Positions 17,654 to 25,765 of a DNA stretch of 64,000 nt are shown piece by piece. Made by a program: the position numbers and the translations under genes. The notes under the pieces were generated by a model. That model was not told the DNA's origin, searched no databases, and worked only from the letters and a program-made list of their open reading frames with translations. Source of the stretch: Algibacter pectinivorans (GTDB taxonomy: Bacteria > Bacteroidota > Bacteroidia > Flavobacteriales > Flavobacteriaceae); assembly GCF_900112595.1 (NCBI RefSeq), contig NZ_FOMI01000002.1, positions 264,690-328,689 on the forward strand, written 5' to 3'. The stretch's first letter is position 1. Each line of letters starts with the position of its first letter.

Positions 17654-19135
17654 TTAAAATTTATCCACAATGTTGCGGTCGTTAGACAATCTAGGGATTT
17701 TATTTTGTCCTCCCAATTTCCCAATAGACTTCATATAATCTTGAAACCCATCTTTTTTAACTTTTGTAATTTTAAGCGGTTGCAAAACTTTACCTTGAAT
17801 TAAATCAAAATAGTAGGTGTTTTGTTCCTGTAAAGATTCATCTATTTTTTTCGCTAAAGCGGACATGTCTTCCGGTTCATTTTCAAATTCAACAAACCAT
17901 TCATGAAAAGGTAGACCTTCTTTAGGATTAATTTGAGGTGCCACAGTAAACTCCGAAACTCTAATATTAGAACCCTGTGTAGCATCCTGCATGGCTTGTT
18001 CTACTTCTTTTCCTATAACATGCTCGCCAAAAGCCGAGATAAAATGTTTAATTCTGCCTGAAACTATAACACGATAAGGTTTAGTTGACGTAAACATAAC
18101 CGTATCGCCAATATTGTATGCCCATAAACCTGCATTTGTCGAGATTATCATCACATAATTAACCCCAACTTGAACATCTTTTATAGTAATGCGTTTGGGC
18201 TGCTCGTTAAAAAACTCATCGGCTTTAATAAACTCGTAAAAAATACCGGAATTAAGCTGAAGCAGCATGCCTCTTTCATCTTGCTTATCCTGAAACGCAA
18301 AAAAACCTTCACTAGCCGGATACAACTCTATACTGTCTACTTTTCGGCCAATTAAGTTTTCAAATTTACTACGGTAAGGTTCATAATTTACACCACCAAA
18401 AATGAATAAATTAAAGTTTTTAAATACATCACCTACCTTCTTTCCTGTTTTCTCTTGTAGCTTTTCAAAATACATTTGTACCCAAGATGGAATTCCAGAA
18501 ATTATGGTCATGTTTTCTGGCAAAGTTTCTTCTACTATAGCATCTACCTTAGTTTCCCAATCGTCAATACAATTGGTTTCCCATGAAGGTAATCTGTTTT
18601 TTTGCAAGTATTTAGGAACATAATGCGCCACAATACCAGATAAACGCCCTAACTGAATACCATTTTGCTCATTTAAAATAGGACTACCTTGTAAAAAAAT
18701 CATTTTACCATCTACAAATTTGGCATTACCCGTTTCATGAATATACAACAAAATAGCATTTCTTGCGGCTTCAACATGACTTGGCATACTCGCTTTGGTA
18801 ATAGGTATATATTTTGAACCCGAAGTTGTGCCCGATGTTTTAGCAAAATATAAAGGCTTCCCTTTCCAAAGAACATCTTCCTTACCTGCAACAACCTTTT
18901 CTACATAGGGCTTTAAGGCTTCGTAATCTCGAACGGGAACACGCTTAATAAAATCGTTATGATTTTTTATACTTTTAAAATCATGATCCTTTCCAAATTC
19001 GGTACTTGCTGCTCGCGATATTAACTCTCGAAACACTTTTTCCTGTGTTTCAATTGGATTATTGGCCCATTTTTGGACCTTCTTATAAATACGCTTTGCA
19101 AAAGGTTTTGCTAAAACAGATTTTAATGATAGCAT
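17654..19135 (-). CDS. GH3-like acyl-adenylate-forming enzyme
   Basis: This 493-residue protein resembles the plant auxin-responsive GH3 family, which belongs to the ANL superfamily of acyl/aryl-adenylating enzymes. The phosphate-binding motif KTSGTTSGSKYIPIT lies at 99-113, and ELYPASEGFFAFQ (near 279) and GLWAYNIGDTVMF (near 335) match the A4/A5 and A7-like motifs. Plant members join amino acids to jasmonate or auxin; bacterial members are common in Bacteroidota but their substrates are unknown. No carrier-protein or condensation domain follows. It sits 51 bp upstream of the DUF6909-type gene, with a possible promoter between them, so linkage to the polysaccharide operon is uncertain. Confidence 0.85.
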   Translation of the reverse strand: MLSLKSVLAKPFAKRIYKKVQKWANNPIETQEKVFRELISRAASTEFGKDHDFKSIKNHNDFIKRVPVRDYEALKPYVEKVVAGKEDVLWKGKPLYFAKTSGTTSGSKYIPITKASMPSHVEAARNAILLYIHETGNAKFVDGKMIFLQGSPILNEQNGIQLGRLSGIVAHYVPKYLQKNRLPSWETNCIDDWETKVDAIVEETLPENMTIISGIPSWVQMYFEKLQEKTGKKVGDVFKNFNLFIFGGVNYEPYRSKFENLIGRKVDSIELYPASEGFFAFQDKQDERGMLLQLNSGIFYEFIKADEFFNEQPKRITIKDVQVGVNYVMIISTNAGLWAYNIGDTVMFTSTKPYRVIVSGRIKHFISAFGEHVIGKEVEQAMQDATQGSNIRVSEFTVAPQINPKEGLPFHEWFVEFENEPEDMSALAKKIDESLQEQNTYYFDLIQGKVLQPLKITKVKKDGFQDYMKSIGKLGGQNKIPRLSNDRNIVDKF

Positions 19136-19226
19136 TTATTTTGAATGTGTTTTAAACCAGTTAATAACTAAATTATCGCTTTTGTTTTTAACAATTTACA
19201 AGATATAATTTTACTAGACACTAGAG

Positions 19227-20096
19227 TTATTCAAAATCTATAAAATTTGTTGGGTTAATTGGATACCCATCATTCCAAAGTTCGAAATGTAAATGCGGAC
19301 CAGTAGATAGCTCACCCGTATTACCTGCTGTGGCAATAACCTCGCCAGATTTAACTAAATCGCCTTGCGATTTGGTTAAAGAAGCGTTGTGCTTGTAAAC
19401 AGAAATAAGACCATAGCTATGCTCAATAATTATTACGTTACCGGTATTTGCGGTCCACTCTGCAAAAATAACAATACCATCGGCAGCGGCTTTTACAGGT
19501 GTGTCTTTAGCCACAACAACATCCACAGCATAGTGTTTTTCCTTAGCATTATAGGGTTCGCTAATGGTGCCACTTACAGGAGGAAATAGCACAAAATTAG
19601 TTGTGGAGGTTGCCGATTCAAATAAATTATACTTATCCTCTTTATCTACCTTTTCTCGCAGTAAAGAATCTTCTGCAATAGGTTTTAAATCCACCTCGCT
19701 GGCTTCTAGTTTAACAGCTTGAATGATAGAGTCTTTATTAAAATCTACAGTATTTACATCGCCTTTTAACACCTTTTTTATAGACTCATAATACCGGTCG
19801 TTTAATTGAATAACACGTTGTAACGAATCGGTTTTATAACTTAGTTCGGTTGCTTTCTTTTTTAGTGCTGTTGATGAGTATCCTGGTATATACTCACGAA
19901 GTGGCGTAAAAGCAATTAACAGATACGTAAGTGTAATTAAAAAAACAGCCAATAAAGACATAAACACAAATACGTTTAGTCGTGTTAATTTAAATGATAA
20001 ACGCTCTTCAAAAGTGTTCTCGTTTAGTACCATTAAACGATACTTATCGAGTAATTTTCGTTTTATCTTTTTGGGTTTCTTTTTTTTGTCTGCCAT
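19227..20096 (-). CDS. M23-family peptidoglycan endopeptidase, membrane-anchored
   Basis: The 289-aa protein starts with a very basic cytosolic stretch, then a single membrane helix at about 42-63, a coiled region, and a C-terminal M23 (LytM) domain near 170-285. The zinc ligands of the family are visible: His188 and Asp192 in HYAVD, and HLHFE at 268-272; His236 in YKHN is the additional catalytic histidine. It should cut or regulate cutting of peptidoglycan cross-bridges in the periplasm. Flavobacterial genomes commonly encode this protein next to tatA, as here, divergently arranged. A minus-strand TATTTTTG box at 20104-20111 lies just ahead of the ATG. Confidence 0.9.
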   Translation of the reverse strand: MADKKKKPKKIKRKLLDKYRLMVLNENTFEERLSFKLTRLNVFVFMSLLAVFLITLTYLLIAFTPLREYIPGYSSTALKKKATELSYKTDSLQRVIQLNDRYYESIKKVLKGDVNTVDFNKDSIIQAVKLEASEVDLKPIAEDSLLREKVDKEDKYNLFESATSTTNFVLFPPVSGTISEPYNAKEKHYAVDVVVAKDTPVKAAADGIVIFAEWTANTGNVIIIEHSYGLISVYKHNASLTKSQGDLVKSGEVIATAGNTGELSTGPHLHFELWNDGYPINPTNFIDFE

Positions 20097-20186
20097 GTTA
20101 AAACAAAAATAAATAAATTTATCACAAGACTTTACTATCAGTATGCTAAAGTTATGTTTAAAACGTTTTTATTGAACTTTAATTAT

Positions 20187-20194
20187 TAACTTTG
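20187..20194 (+). promoter_or_regulatory. Promoter -7 box TAACTTTG of tatA
   Basis: TAACTTTG matches the Bacteroidota -7 consensus TAnnTTTG. It ends 18 bp before the ATG at 20213. Because the box includes the TTG at 20192, that in-frame TTG cannot be the translation start, which fixes the tatA start at the later ATG. No good -33 partner was found. Confidence 0.55.
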
Positions 20195-20212
20195 TACTTT
20201 AAAATCATTATT

Positions 20213-20395
20213 ATGAACTTATACATGTTACCATTAGCAATAGGACCTTGGCAAATAGCATTAATTGTTCTAGCCGTTTTACTTTTATTTGGAGGTAAAA
20301 AAATACCAGAATTAATGCGCGGTTTAGGTAGCGGAATTAAAGAATTTAAAGACGCTAGTAAAGAAGAAGAAACTACCGAAGATAAAAAAGGATAA
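20213..20395 (+). CDS. tatA: Sec-independent (Tat) translocase subunit TatA
   Basis: A 60-residue protein with one N-terminal membrane helix ([19 protein letters not shown]), the FGG-K-K-I/L-P hinge followed by an amphipathic helix ([16 protein letters not shown]), and a charged acidic tail, the full TatA plan. It forms the Tat pore that exports folded proteins. An upstream in-frame TTG would add seven residues but lies within the promoter box, so the ATG at 20213 is preferred. TatC is not in the window. A strong bidirectional terminator follows at 20416-20447. Confidence 0.95.
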   Translation: MNLYMLPLAIGPWQIALIVLAVLLLFGGKKIPELMRGLGSGIKEFKDASKEEETTEDKKG

Positions 20396-20415
20396 TTTTA
20401 AAATTATCTTAAAGT

Positions 20416-20447
20416 AAAAAACCAGCCCGAAAGGCTGGTTTTTTTTT
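20416..20447. terminator. Bidirectional terminator between tatA and the DUF4837 gene
   Basis: A perfect stem ACCAGCC/GGCTGGT with loop CGAAA is extended by A-rich and T-rich flanks (AAAAA before, TTTTTTTT after). It lies between two convergent genes and has U-tracts in both directions, so it should serve both. Confidence 0.9.
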
Positions 20448-20463
20448 ATTACATAGCGCAATG

Positions 20464-21471
20464 CTATTCTATTTTTACAGATTTTATTACAGACTCTAGT
20501 TCTAGCATATAATTTCTTTTCTCTACCGAAGGTGCAAAAATAAAACCTTCAACAACAACCCATCTTTTATTTACCTTGTCTTCAATCATATAATTAATAA
20601 ATGGTCCGCCCATAAAATCGTTAGTTAATTCCCATAAGCCTTTAGTTACTAAAGCTGGTTTATTATCTACAATAGTTTCACCAAAAAATGGTGTGTAAGC
20701 CGACTCGGTTACCATAAACGAACTCACAGTCTCGCCATTAGCTTTTACAGTGCCATCCAATCGGCCTTTAAAATAGGCTTGTCCTATAGAGTCTCGAATC
20801 TTAATTATTTGGCTAACAGTACTATCATTTCTTGTAAGCGCATCAAAAGGCAATTCGTAAAGCATTATATGCGAATGCCCTGTCGTAATGTCCTTTCTAA
20901 ACCAAAAGAAATTATCTTCTTGTTTTGCCTGCTCATAAATTGACGAAAACTTTAGTGTTAACCCCAATTTTTCTTTAATAGTATTAAATTTATGTGGCGA
21001 TTTGGCCATTTGGCGTTGTCTTTCATCTAACTCCGAGTTTCTAAATGTTTCAATAATTTTGGCTTCATTCTCCTTAACCACAGCAATAATTTCTTCTTTG
21101 GTTTTACCAGAAACTACAATTACTTTTTGCGGTTTTGCATACACATTTTCGGTAAACGTTATTCCCGCAGGTTTATTCGTTTCAACCTTTAAAACCGTTC
21201 TGTTTTTAGTAACAAAGCCGGAAAAAACAGATGGCGGAATTTGGCTAATGGTAAACATAGGCTCATCTTGGGGCAACCCATAAATTGGCTGTGCAAGTAC
21301 TTGCCTTATGACTTCGCCCACACGGCCGACCCAATATTCGTTTTCTGTAACTACAGATACATTGTTAATAGCTCCAGAAGCATCGGGTAAAAACTTTTCA
21401 GCCTTTTCTTTTTTATCTACACAAGACATTAAAAGTGTAAACGTAAATAATGAAAATAGAAAATATCGCAT
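20464..21471 (-). CDS. DUF4837-family lipoprotein
   Basis: This 335-aa protein begins with a lipoprotein signal ending LLMSC (Cys17), so it is lipid-anchored in the envelope. The rest is a soluble periplasmic or surface domain rich in beta strands; segments such as YWVGRVGEVIRQVLAQPIYG and LPQDEPMFTISQIPP are familiar from the DUF4837 family of Bacteroidota. No function is established for the family. It lies 24 bp downstream of the lytic transglycosylase gene in the same direction, so the two probably form an operon and may share a role in the cell wall. Confidence 0.8.
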   Translation of the reverse strand: MRYFLFSLFTFTLLMSCVDKKEKAEKFLPDASGAINNVSVVTENEYWVGRVGEVIRQVLAQPIYGLPQDEPMFTISQIPPSVFSGFVTKNRTVLKVETNKPAGITFTENVYAKPQKVIVVSGKTKEEIIAVVKENEAKIIETFRNSELDERQRQMAKSPHKFNTIKEKLGLTLKFSSIYEQAKQEDNFFWFRKDITTGHSHIMLYELPFDALTRNDSTVSQIIKIRDSIGQAYFKGRLDGTVKANGETVSSFMVTESAYTPFFGETIVDNKPALVTKGLWELTNDFMGGPFINYMIEDKVNKRWVVVEGFIFAPSVEKRNYMLELESVIKSVKIE

Positions 21472-21495
21472 AATATTTTTATGTTTAGTTAGGGT

Positions 21496-23115
21496 TTAAC
21501 TCTTTGCAATTTTAAGAATCATTCCTGGTTTTAATTTAGTACCACTAATACCGTTCCAATCTTTAATATTTTGAACAGAAACACCAGAAAATTTTTGAGA
21601 AATGCTCCATAACGAGTCGCCATCCTTAACCATATAGTTTATAAAATCGCCTTTTATGGGTACAGGTTTTACTGTCGCTTTCGCGGAAGACGTCGCGTTT
21701 ACATGAGATGTACGAGGAAAAATGGTTAATCGTTGTCCTATTTTTAAGTTATTGCTTCGTAAGCCATTCCATCTTTTTATTTCGCTAACCCTTACGCCAT
21801 ACATTCTTGAAATTTTACCCAAATAATCTCCAGATTTTACACGGTAGATGGTGTTTTTTTGTGATTCAATAAACTGAGGCATCTGCTTTTCGCGTTTATC
21901 CAATTCTGCCTTGGCATAAGCATATATTCTTTCTTCGTTATTAACGAAAGTACCTACCACACTTCGTGGCAATCTCAACACATAATTTTCATCCTTTATA
22001 AATGGGATAATATCTAACTTATACGATGGATTTAAAAACTGTAGTTGCTCAATTGGCGTTCCAACAGCTTCCGAAACCTGATCGAGTGTTATTTGCTGCT
22101 TTACTAAAACGGTATCGGTTTCAAAATAAGCAAATTCAGGTTTATAATTTTTAAAACCATGCTCTTTAGCATATTCAAAAATATACATATTGGCTAAAAA
22201 GGCAGGCAAATATCCAGCGGTTTCCCTTGGTAAATTATGGCGTATATTCCAATAATTTCGGTAACCTCCAGAACGACGAATGGCTTTACCAACATTACCC
22301 GGACCAGAATTATAGGCCGCAAGCGCTAAATCCCAATCGCCAAAAATTTTATATAATCTCGATAAATATTTTGCAGCAGCTTCGGTCGATTTTATAGGGT
22401 CGCTACGCTCATCAACATAACTACTTACATCCAGCCCATACTCCTTACCGGTTCCGTACATAAATTGCCATAAACCTGTAGCCCCAACTCTAGATCTTGC
22501 TCTAGGTTTTAATGCCGATTCTACTATCGCTAAATATTTAATTTCTAAAGGAATGTTATGCTTATCTAGCTCACCTTCGAACATAGGAAAATAAAAGGCA
22601 CTTAAGGTTAATAGGTTTTGTATAGAGTTACGCCTGTGTTTTAAATACGATTTTATTACATTTTCTAGAGATGGATTGTACTCTACATTAAAAGGTGTTC
22701 TGGCATCTAGCTCTTTTAAGCGTGCCTTAAGCGTATCGGTATGTAGTTCTGGATAATCAACGGGTTTGTAATCGAGCTCTGTAACGGTTTTATAAATAGT
22801 GTCGAATAAGCGATTGCTATACAACTCATCAAACCAAGCTTGGTCTAACTTTAAAACTTCTTCATTGTCTTTTAAATTTGCTATAGATGTACTATCTACA
22901 GTAGCTTCAATAGTTTTTTGAGTATAAGTATTATCTTCTACAACAGCACTTTTAAGAACTACCGTAGGCCCAGAAATGGTGTCTGGAATAACAGTATTTT
23001 GAACAACTAAAGTATCTTTAACCTTAGTATTTTGAATAGAAATCGTGTCTTGCGTTTGCGAAAAACAAGATGGTAAACTTAAAATATATAGTACTACAAA
23101 AAATCGAAAAGCCAT
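21496..23115 (-). CDS. MltD-like lytic transglycosylase with two LysM domains
   Basis: The 539-residue exported protein has an N-terminal signal (cleavage near SCFSQ; the Cys at 17 may be lipidated), a linker, an SLT domain near 180-330 with the catalytic Glu199 in IVESAL and the GATGLWQFM and AAYNSGPGNV motifs, and two C-terminal LysM repeats starting near 415 (YRVKSGDYLGKIS) and 490 (YMVKDGDSLWSIS). Such enzymes cut the MurNAc-GlcNAc bond to form 1,6-anhydro ends, with LysM binding the glycan strand. It is followed 24 bp later by the DUF4837 lipoprotein gene. Confidence 0.93.
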   Translation of the reverse strand: MAFRFFVVLYILSLPSCFSQTQDTISIQNTKVKDTLVVQNTVIPDTISGPTVVLKSAVVEDNTYTQKTIEATVDSTSIANLKDNEEVLKLDQAWFDELYSNRLFDTIYKTVTELDYKPVDYPELHTDTLKARLKELDARTPFNVEYNPSLENVIKSYLKHRRNSIQNLLTLSAFYFPMFEGELDKHNIPLEIKYLAIVESALKPRARSRVGATGLWQFMYGTGKEYGLDVSSYVDERSDPIKSTEAAAKYLSRLYKIFGDWDLALAAYNSGPGNVGKAIRRSGGYRNYWNIRHNLPRETAGYLPAFLANMYIFEYAKEHGFKNYKPEFAYFETDTVLVKQQITLDQVSEAVGTPIEQLQFLNPSYKLDIIPFIKDENYVLRLPRSVVGTFVNNEERIYAYAKAELDKREKQMPQFIESQKNTIYRVKSGDYLGKISRMYGVRVSEIKRWNGLRSNNLKIGQRLTIFPRTSHVNATSSAKATVKPVPIKGDFINYMVKDGDSLWSISQKFSGVSVQNIKDWNGISGTKLKPGMILKIAKS

Positions 23116-23225
23116 AAAATCTATTCATTAATGAATGATGTTATGGCTAAAATCGTATTTATTTTACTAAGAACAAAATATATTAAGACCTGTAAAGCTT
23201 TAAAACTGTTGCAGGCCTATTATTT

Positions 23226-24413
23226 TTATTCTAATATAGCAGCAATTCCAGGAAGTGTTTTTCCTTCTAAGCTTTCTAGCATAGCGCCACCACCAGTACT
23301 TACGTAACTCACTTTGTTTTCGAAACCAAATTGCTTAACTGCAGCAACCGAGTCTCCTCCACCAACAAGTGAAAACGCTCCGTTTTTAGTAGCTTCGGCA
23401 ATCGAGTTTCCTAATTCGATTGTACCTTGAGCAAAATTTTCCATTTCAAAAACACCTAATGGTCCATTCCAAAGGATGGTTTTACATTGCATAACCACAT
23501 CGTGAAATTGTGCTCTAGATTTTGGTCCAGCATCTACACCTTCCCAACCATCAGGAATGGCGTTAATATCAACAATTTGTGTATTAGCGTCGTTACTAAA
23601 ATCGTCGGCAGCTATAGTATCAATAGGAATATGAACTTGAACATTTTTGTCTTTGGCGTGTTGTAAAATCTCTAGAGCTAATCCCATTTTATCATCCTCA
23701 CAAATAGAATTACCAATTTTTCCACCTTGTGCTTTAACAAACGTAAATGCCATACCACCACCAATAATTAGGTGATCTACTTTATCAAGAATGTTTTCTA
23801 TAATGGTGATTTTAGAAGATACTTTTGCACCACCCAAAATAGCTAAAACAGGCTTTTCTCCTGTTTCCATTACTTTATTAATACTTTCAATTTCTTGAGC
23901 TAACAAACTACCAAAACATTTTTTACCTTCAAAAAATTGAGCTACAATTGTTGTAGAAGCATGCGCTCTATGAGCAGTACCAAAAGCATCATTTACGTAA
24001 ACATCTCCTAGTTTAGATAATTTTTCAGCAAAGTCTTTATCTCCAGCAGTTTCTTCTTTGTAAAAACGTAAGTTTTCTAGTAATAAAACTTCTCCTGGTT
24101 GTAAATTTGCAGCTGCTTCTTCGGCTTTAGATCCTATACAATCTGTAACAAACTTAACTTCAACCCCCAAAATATCCGATACTTTAGCCGCAATATGTTT
24201 TAATGAGAACTCGTCTTGAAATCCTTTTGGACGCCCTAAATGCGACATTAAAATACAGCTTCCGCCATCTTCTAAAATTTTAATAATTGTAGGTTTTGCA
24301 GATACAATTCTAGTTGCATCGGTTACCTCAAACTTTTCGTTTAATGGCACGTTAAAATCCACACGGATTAAAGCTTTTTTGTTTTCGAAATTAAAATCGT
24401 TAAGCGTTTTCAT
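23226..24413 (-). CDS. pgk: Phosphoglycerate kinase
   Basis: The glycolytic enzyme transfers phosphate between 1,3-bisphosphoglycerate and ADP. At 395 residues it has the normal length. Family blocks include [15 protein letters not shown] near 12-26, [10 protein letters not shown] near 55, [12 protein letters not shown] near 110, [15 protein letters not shown] near 139, [11 protein letters not shown] near 190, and the ATP-loop [13 protein letters not shown] near 351. It stands alone, with a TACATTTG box at 24449-24456 as probable promoter. Confidence 0.98.
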   Translation of the reverse strand: MKTLNDFNFENKKALIRVDFNVPLNEKFEVTDATRIVSAKPTIIKILEDGGSCILMSHLGRPKGFQDEFSLKHIAAKVSDILGVEVKFVTDCIGSKAEEAAANLQPGEVLLLENLRFYKEETAGDKDFAEKLSKLGDVYVNDAFGTAHRAHASTTIVAQFFEGKKCFGSLLAQEIESINKVMETGEKPVLAILGGAKVSSKITIIENILDKVDHLIIGGGMAFTFVKAQGGKIGNSICEDDKMGLALEILQHAKDKNVQVHIPIDTIAADDFSNDANTQIVDINAIPDGWEGVDAGPKSRAQFHDVVMQCKTILWNGPLGVFEMENFAQGTIELGNSIAEATKNGAFSLVGGGDSVAAVKQFGFENKVSYVSTGGGAMLESLEGKTLPGIAAILE

Positions 24414-24448
24414 GTATATATATATTTATTTTTTAACTATTTGAAACA

Positions 24449-24456
24449 CAAATGTA
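24449..24456 (-). promoter_or_regulatory. Promoter -7 box TACATTTG of pgk
   Basis: The minus strand reads TACATTTG, matching TAnnTTTG, 35 bp ahead of the pgk ATG. The -33 element is not clear. Confidence 0.5.
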
Positions 24457-24521
24457 ACTAATTAAAAAGCGATAAAAAATGACTTTTTTCACGAAAACGA
24501 TGTAGCTTATAAATTAAAATA

Positions 24522-24558
24522 AAAACGGTGCGAATACAAGACAGATTCGTCCCGTTTT
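24522..24558 (-). terminator. Terminator after the Lys/Ala-repeat gene
   Basis: Arms AAAACGG-tg-CGAAT and ATTCG-tc-CCGTTTT pair around a 9-base loop with a symmetric 2x2 internal loop. On the minus strand the stem is followed by a T-rich run, placing it as terminator 28 bp after the stop of the Lys/Ala-rich gene. Confidence 0.7.
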
Positions 24559-24585
24559 AATCATTAGTTATTTAACCAATTTATT

Positions 24586-25461
24586 CTAAGAAGCTTCTTT
24601 AAGCTTTGTTTTAGTCTTTTTAACAACCTTAGGTTTAACTACTTTTAATGTTTTCTTTTCGGTTTTTGGTGTTACCGCCTTTTTAACTTTAACCTGCTTA
24701 GTTGACTTGTTTTTTTTAGCCTTGACTTTAGTGCTTTTTTTCTTCTTAGTCTTTAATTCTACCTTGGATTTCCCTTTTGTTGTTTTAACTTTTGGTTTTT
24801 TATTAGCCTCTAGTTTTCCAGCCTTTTGGGCTTTCTCCTTTTTAATTTTAGCCTTTGCTTTAACATCCTTTGACTTCGCTTTTTTATCAGCTTTTTTCTT
24901 AACCTTCAATTTAGCAGCTTTAATCTTAGCAAGTTTTTTTGCTTTATCCTTTTTTGCTTTTGCTTCTGCTTTTTTCTTAGCCTTTAGTTTTGCAGCCTTA
25001 ATCTTAGCGGCCTTTTGGGCTTTTTCCTTTTTAATTTTAGCCTTTGCTTTAACAGCCTTTGACTTCGCTTTTTTATCAGCTCTTTTCTTAGCCTTCAATT
25101 TAGCAGCTTTAATCTTAGCAAGTTTTTTTGCTTTATCCTTTTTTGCTTTTGCTTCTGCTTTTTTCTTAGCCTTTAGTTTTGCAGCCTTAATCTTAGCGGC
25201 CTTTTGGGCTTTTTCCTTTTTAATTTTAGCCTTTGCTTTAACAGCCTTTGACTTCGCTTTTTTATCAGCTTTTTTCTTAGCCTTCAATTTAGCAGCTTTA
25301 ATCTTAGCAAGTTTTTTTGCTTTATCTTTTTTTGCTTTTGCTTCTGCCTTTGCTTTGGCGCCCTTTTTCTTCTTTTTAGATTTAGCTTTTTTACTAGATT
25401 TTACTACAACTTTCTCTGTCTTTTGTTCTAAAACTAAGTCTTTTTTGTTTTTTTTACTCAT
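24586..25461 (-). CDS. Lys/Ala-rich, histone-H1-like repeat protein
   Basis: The 291-aa protein is almost entirely Lys and Ala, with no aromatic residues that I can find. The core (residues 39 to about 220) is a 63-residue unit repeated nearly three times, each unit holding two similar halves ending KIKAAKLKAKKK. The C-terminal 70 residues are Lys/Thr/Val-rich with KPK and TPK motifs like eukaryotic H1 tails and bacterial H1-like nucleoid proteins. DNA binding and compaction are the likely role, by composition alone. The start is taken as ATG at 25459-25461; a TTG two codons earlier is also in frame. No partner gene is evident: it stands alone between pgk and holB. Confidence 0.75.
   Translation of the reverse strand: MSKKNKKDLVLEQKTEKVVVKSSKKAKSKKKKKGAKAKAEAKAKKDKAKKLAKIKAAKLKAKKKADKKAKSKAVKAKAKIKKEKAQKAAKIKAAKLKAKKKAEAKAKKDKAKKLAKIKAAKLKAKKRADKKAKSKAVKAKAKIKKEKAQKAAKIKAAKLKAKKKAEAKAKKDKAKKLAKIKAAKLKVKKKADKKAKSKDVKAKAKIKKEKAQKAGKLEANKKPKVKTTKGKSKVELKTKKKKSTKVKAKKNKSTKQVKVKKAVTPKTEKKTLKVVKPKVVKKTKTKLKEAS
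24800..25347 (-). repeat. 189-bp tandem repeat, three copies, inside the H1-like gene
   Basis: The anchor TTTTTATCAG recurs at 24881, 25070 and 25259, exactly 189 bp apart. Copies are 25159-25347, 24970-25158 and about 24800-24969 (the last degenerates). They differ by only a few bases, so the array is young or kept uniform by recombination, and copy number may vary between strains. Confidence 0.9.
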
Positions 25462-25753
25462 GATCAATTTTTATTAATATGTTTTTAATGTTATCCCAAT
25501 GTTAATTTAATGTTAACAAAAATAGAAATAAATATCGTTTTCCAATGTTAAATCTTACCAGCTGCAAAAAGCTTAACATTAAAATTATTCTTTATCCCTA
25601 TCAAATAACACAACTAACAACTATAAATCAACACCTTACAAGATTCTATTTCAATTGAAACCCTTGAAGAAATTAATAACATGTTTTATAGCCCTTTAAA
25701 AACTAAGACAACATCTTTTCTATTTGGAAACAAAAACTTAGAAAAACAAAAAG
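25462..25753. other. Intergenic stretch, no firm gene
   Basis: About 290 bp of A+T-rich sequence lie between the divergent H1-like gene and holB. There is no RNA gene or clear hairpin. One frame (plus strand, from about 25632 through a TAA at 25774-25776) stays open for about 48 codons and reads like protein, but it has no upstream start codon and overlaps the holB start; see the finding on this. Confidence 0.4.
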
Positions 25754-25761
25754 TATATTTG
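25754..25761 (+). promoter_or_regulatory. Promoter -7 box TATATTTG just before holB
   Basis: TATATTTG matches TAnnTTTG and ends only 4 bp before the ATG at 25766. If used, transcription would begin at or next to the start codon, giving a leaderless mRNA or a slightly later translation start. Confidence 0.45.
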
Positions 25762-25765
25762 TTCG

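Noticed and set aside
17661-17669. DnaA box TTATCCACA in the GH3-like gene
   Set aside because: Part of the coding sequence (VDKF stop) with no iterons or A+T-rich dyad nearby. One or so chance copies are expected in the window.
24707-25477. 256-codon plus-strand open frame opposite the Lys/Ala-rich gene
   Set aside because: It is a mirror of the repeat-rich gene: the Lys/Ala codons read as Phe/Leu/Ala on the other strand, so no stops occur. The product would be a meaningless hydrophobic repeat.
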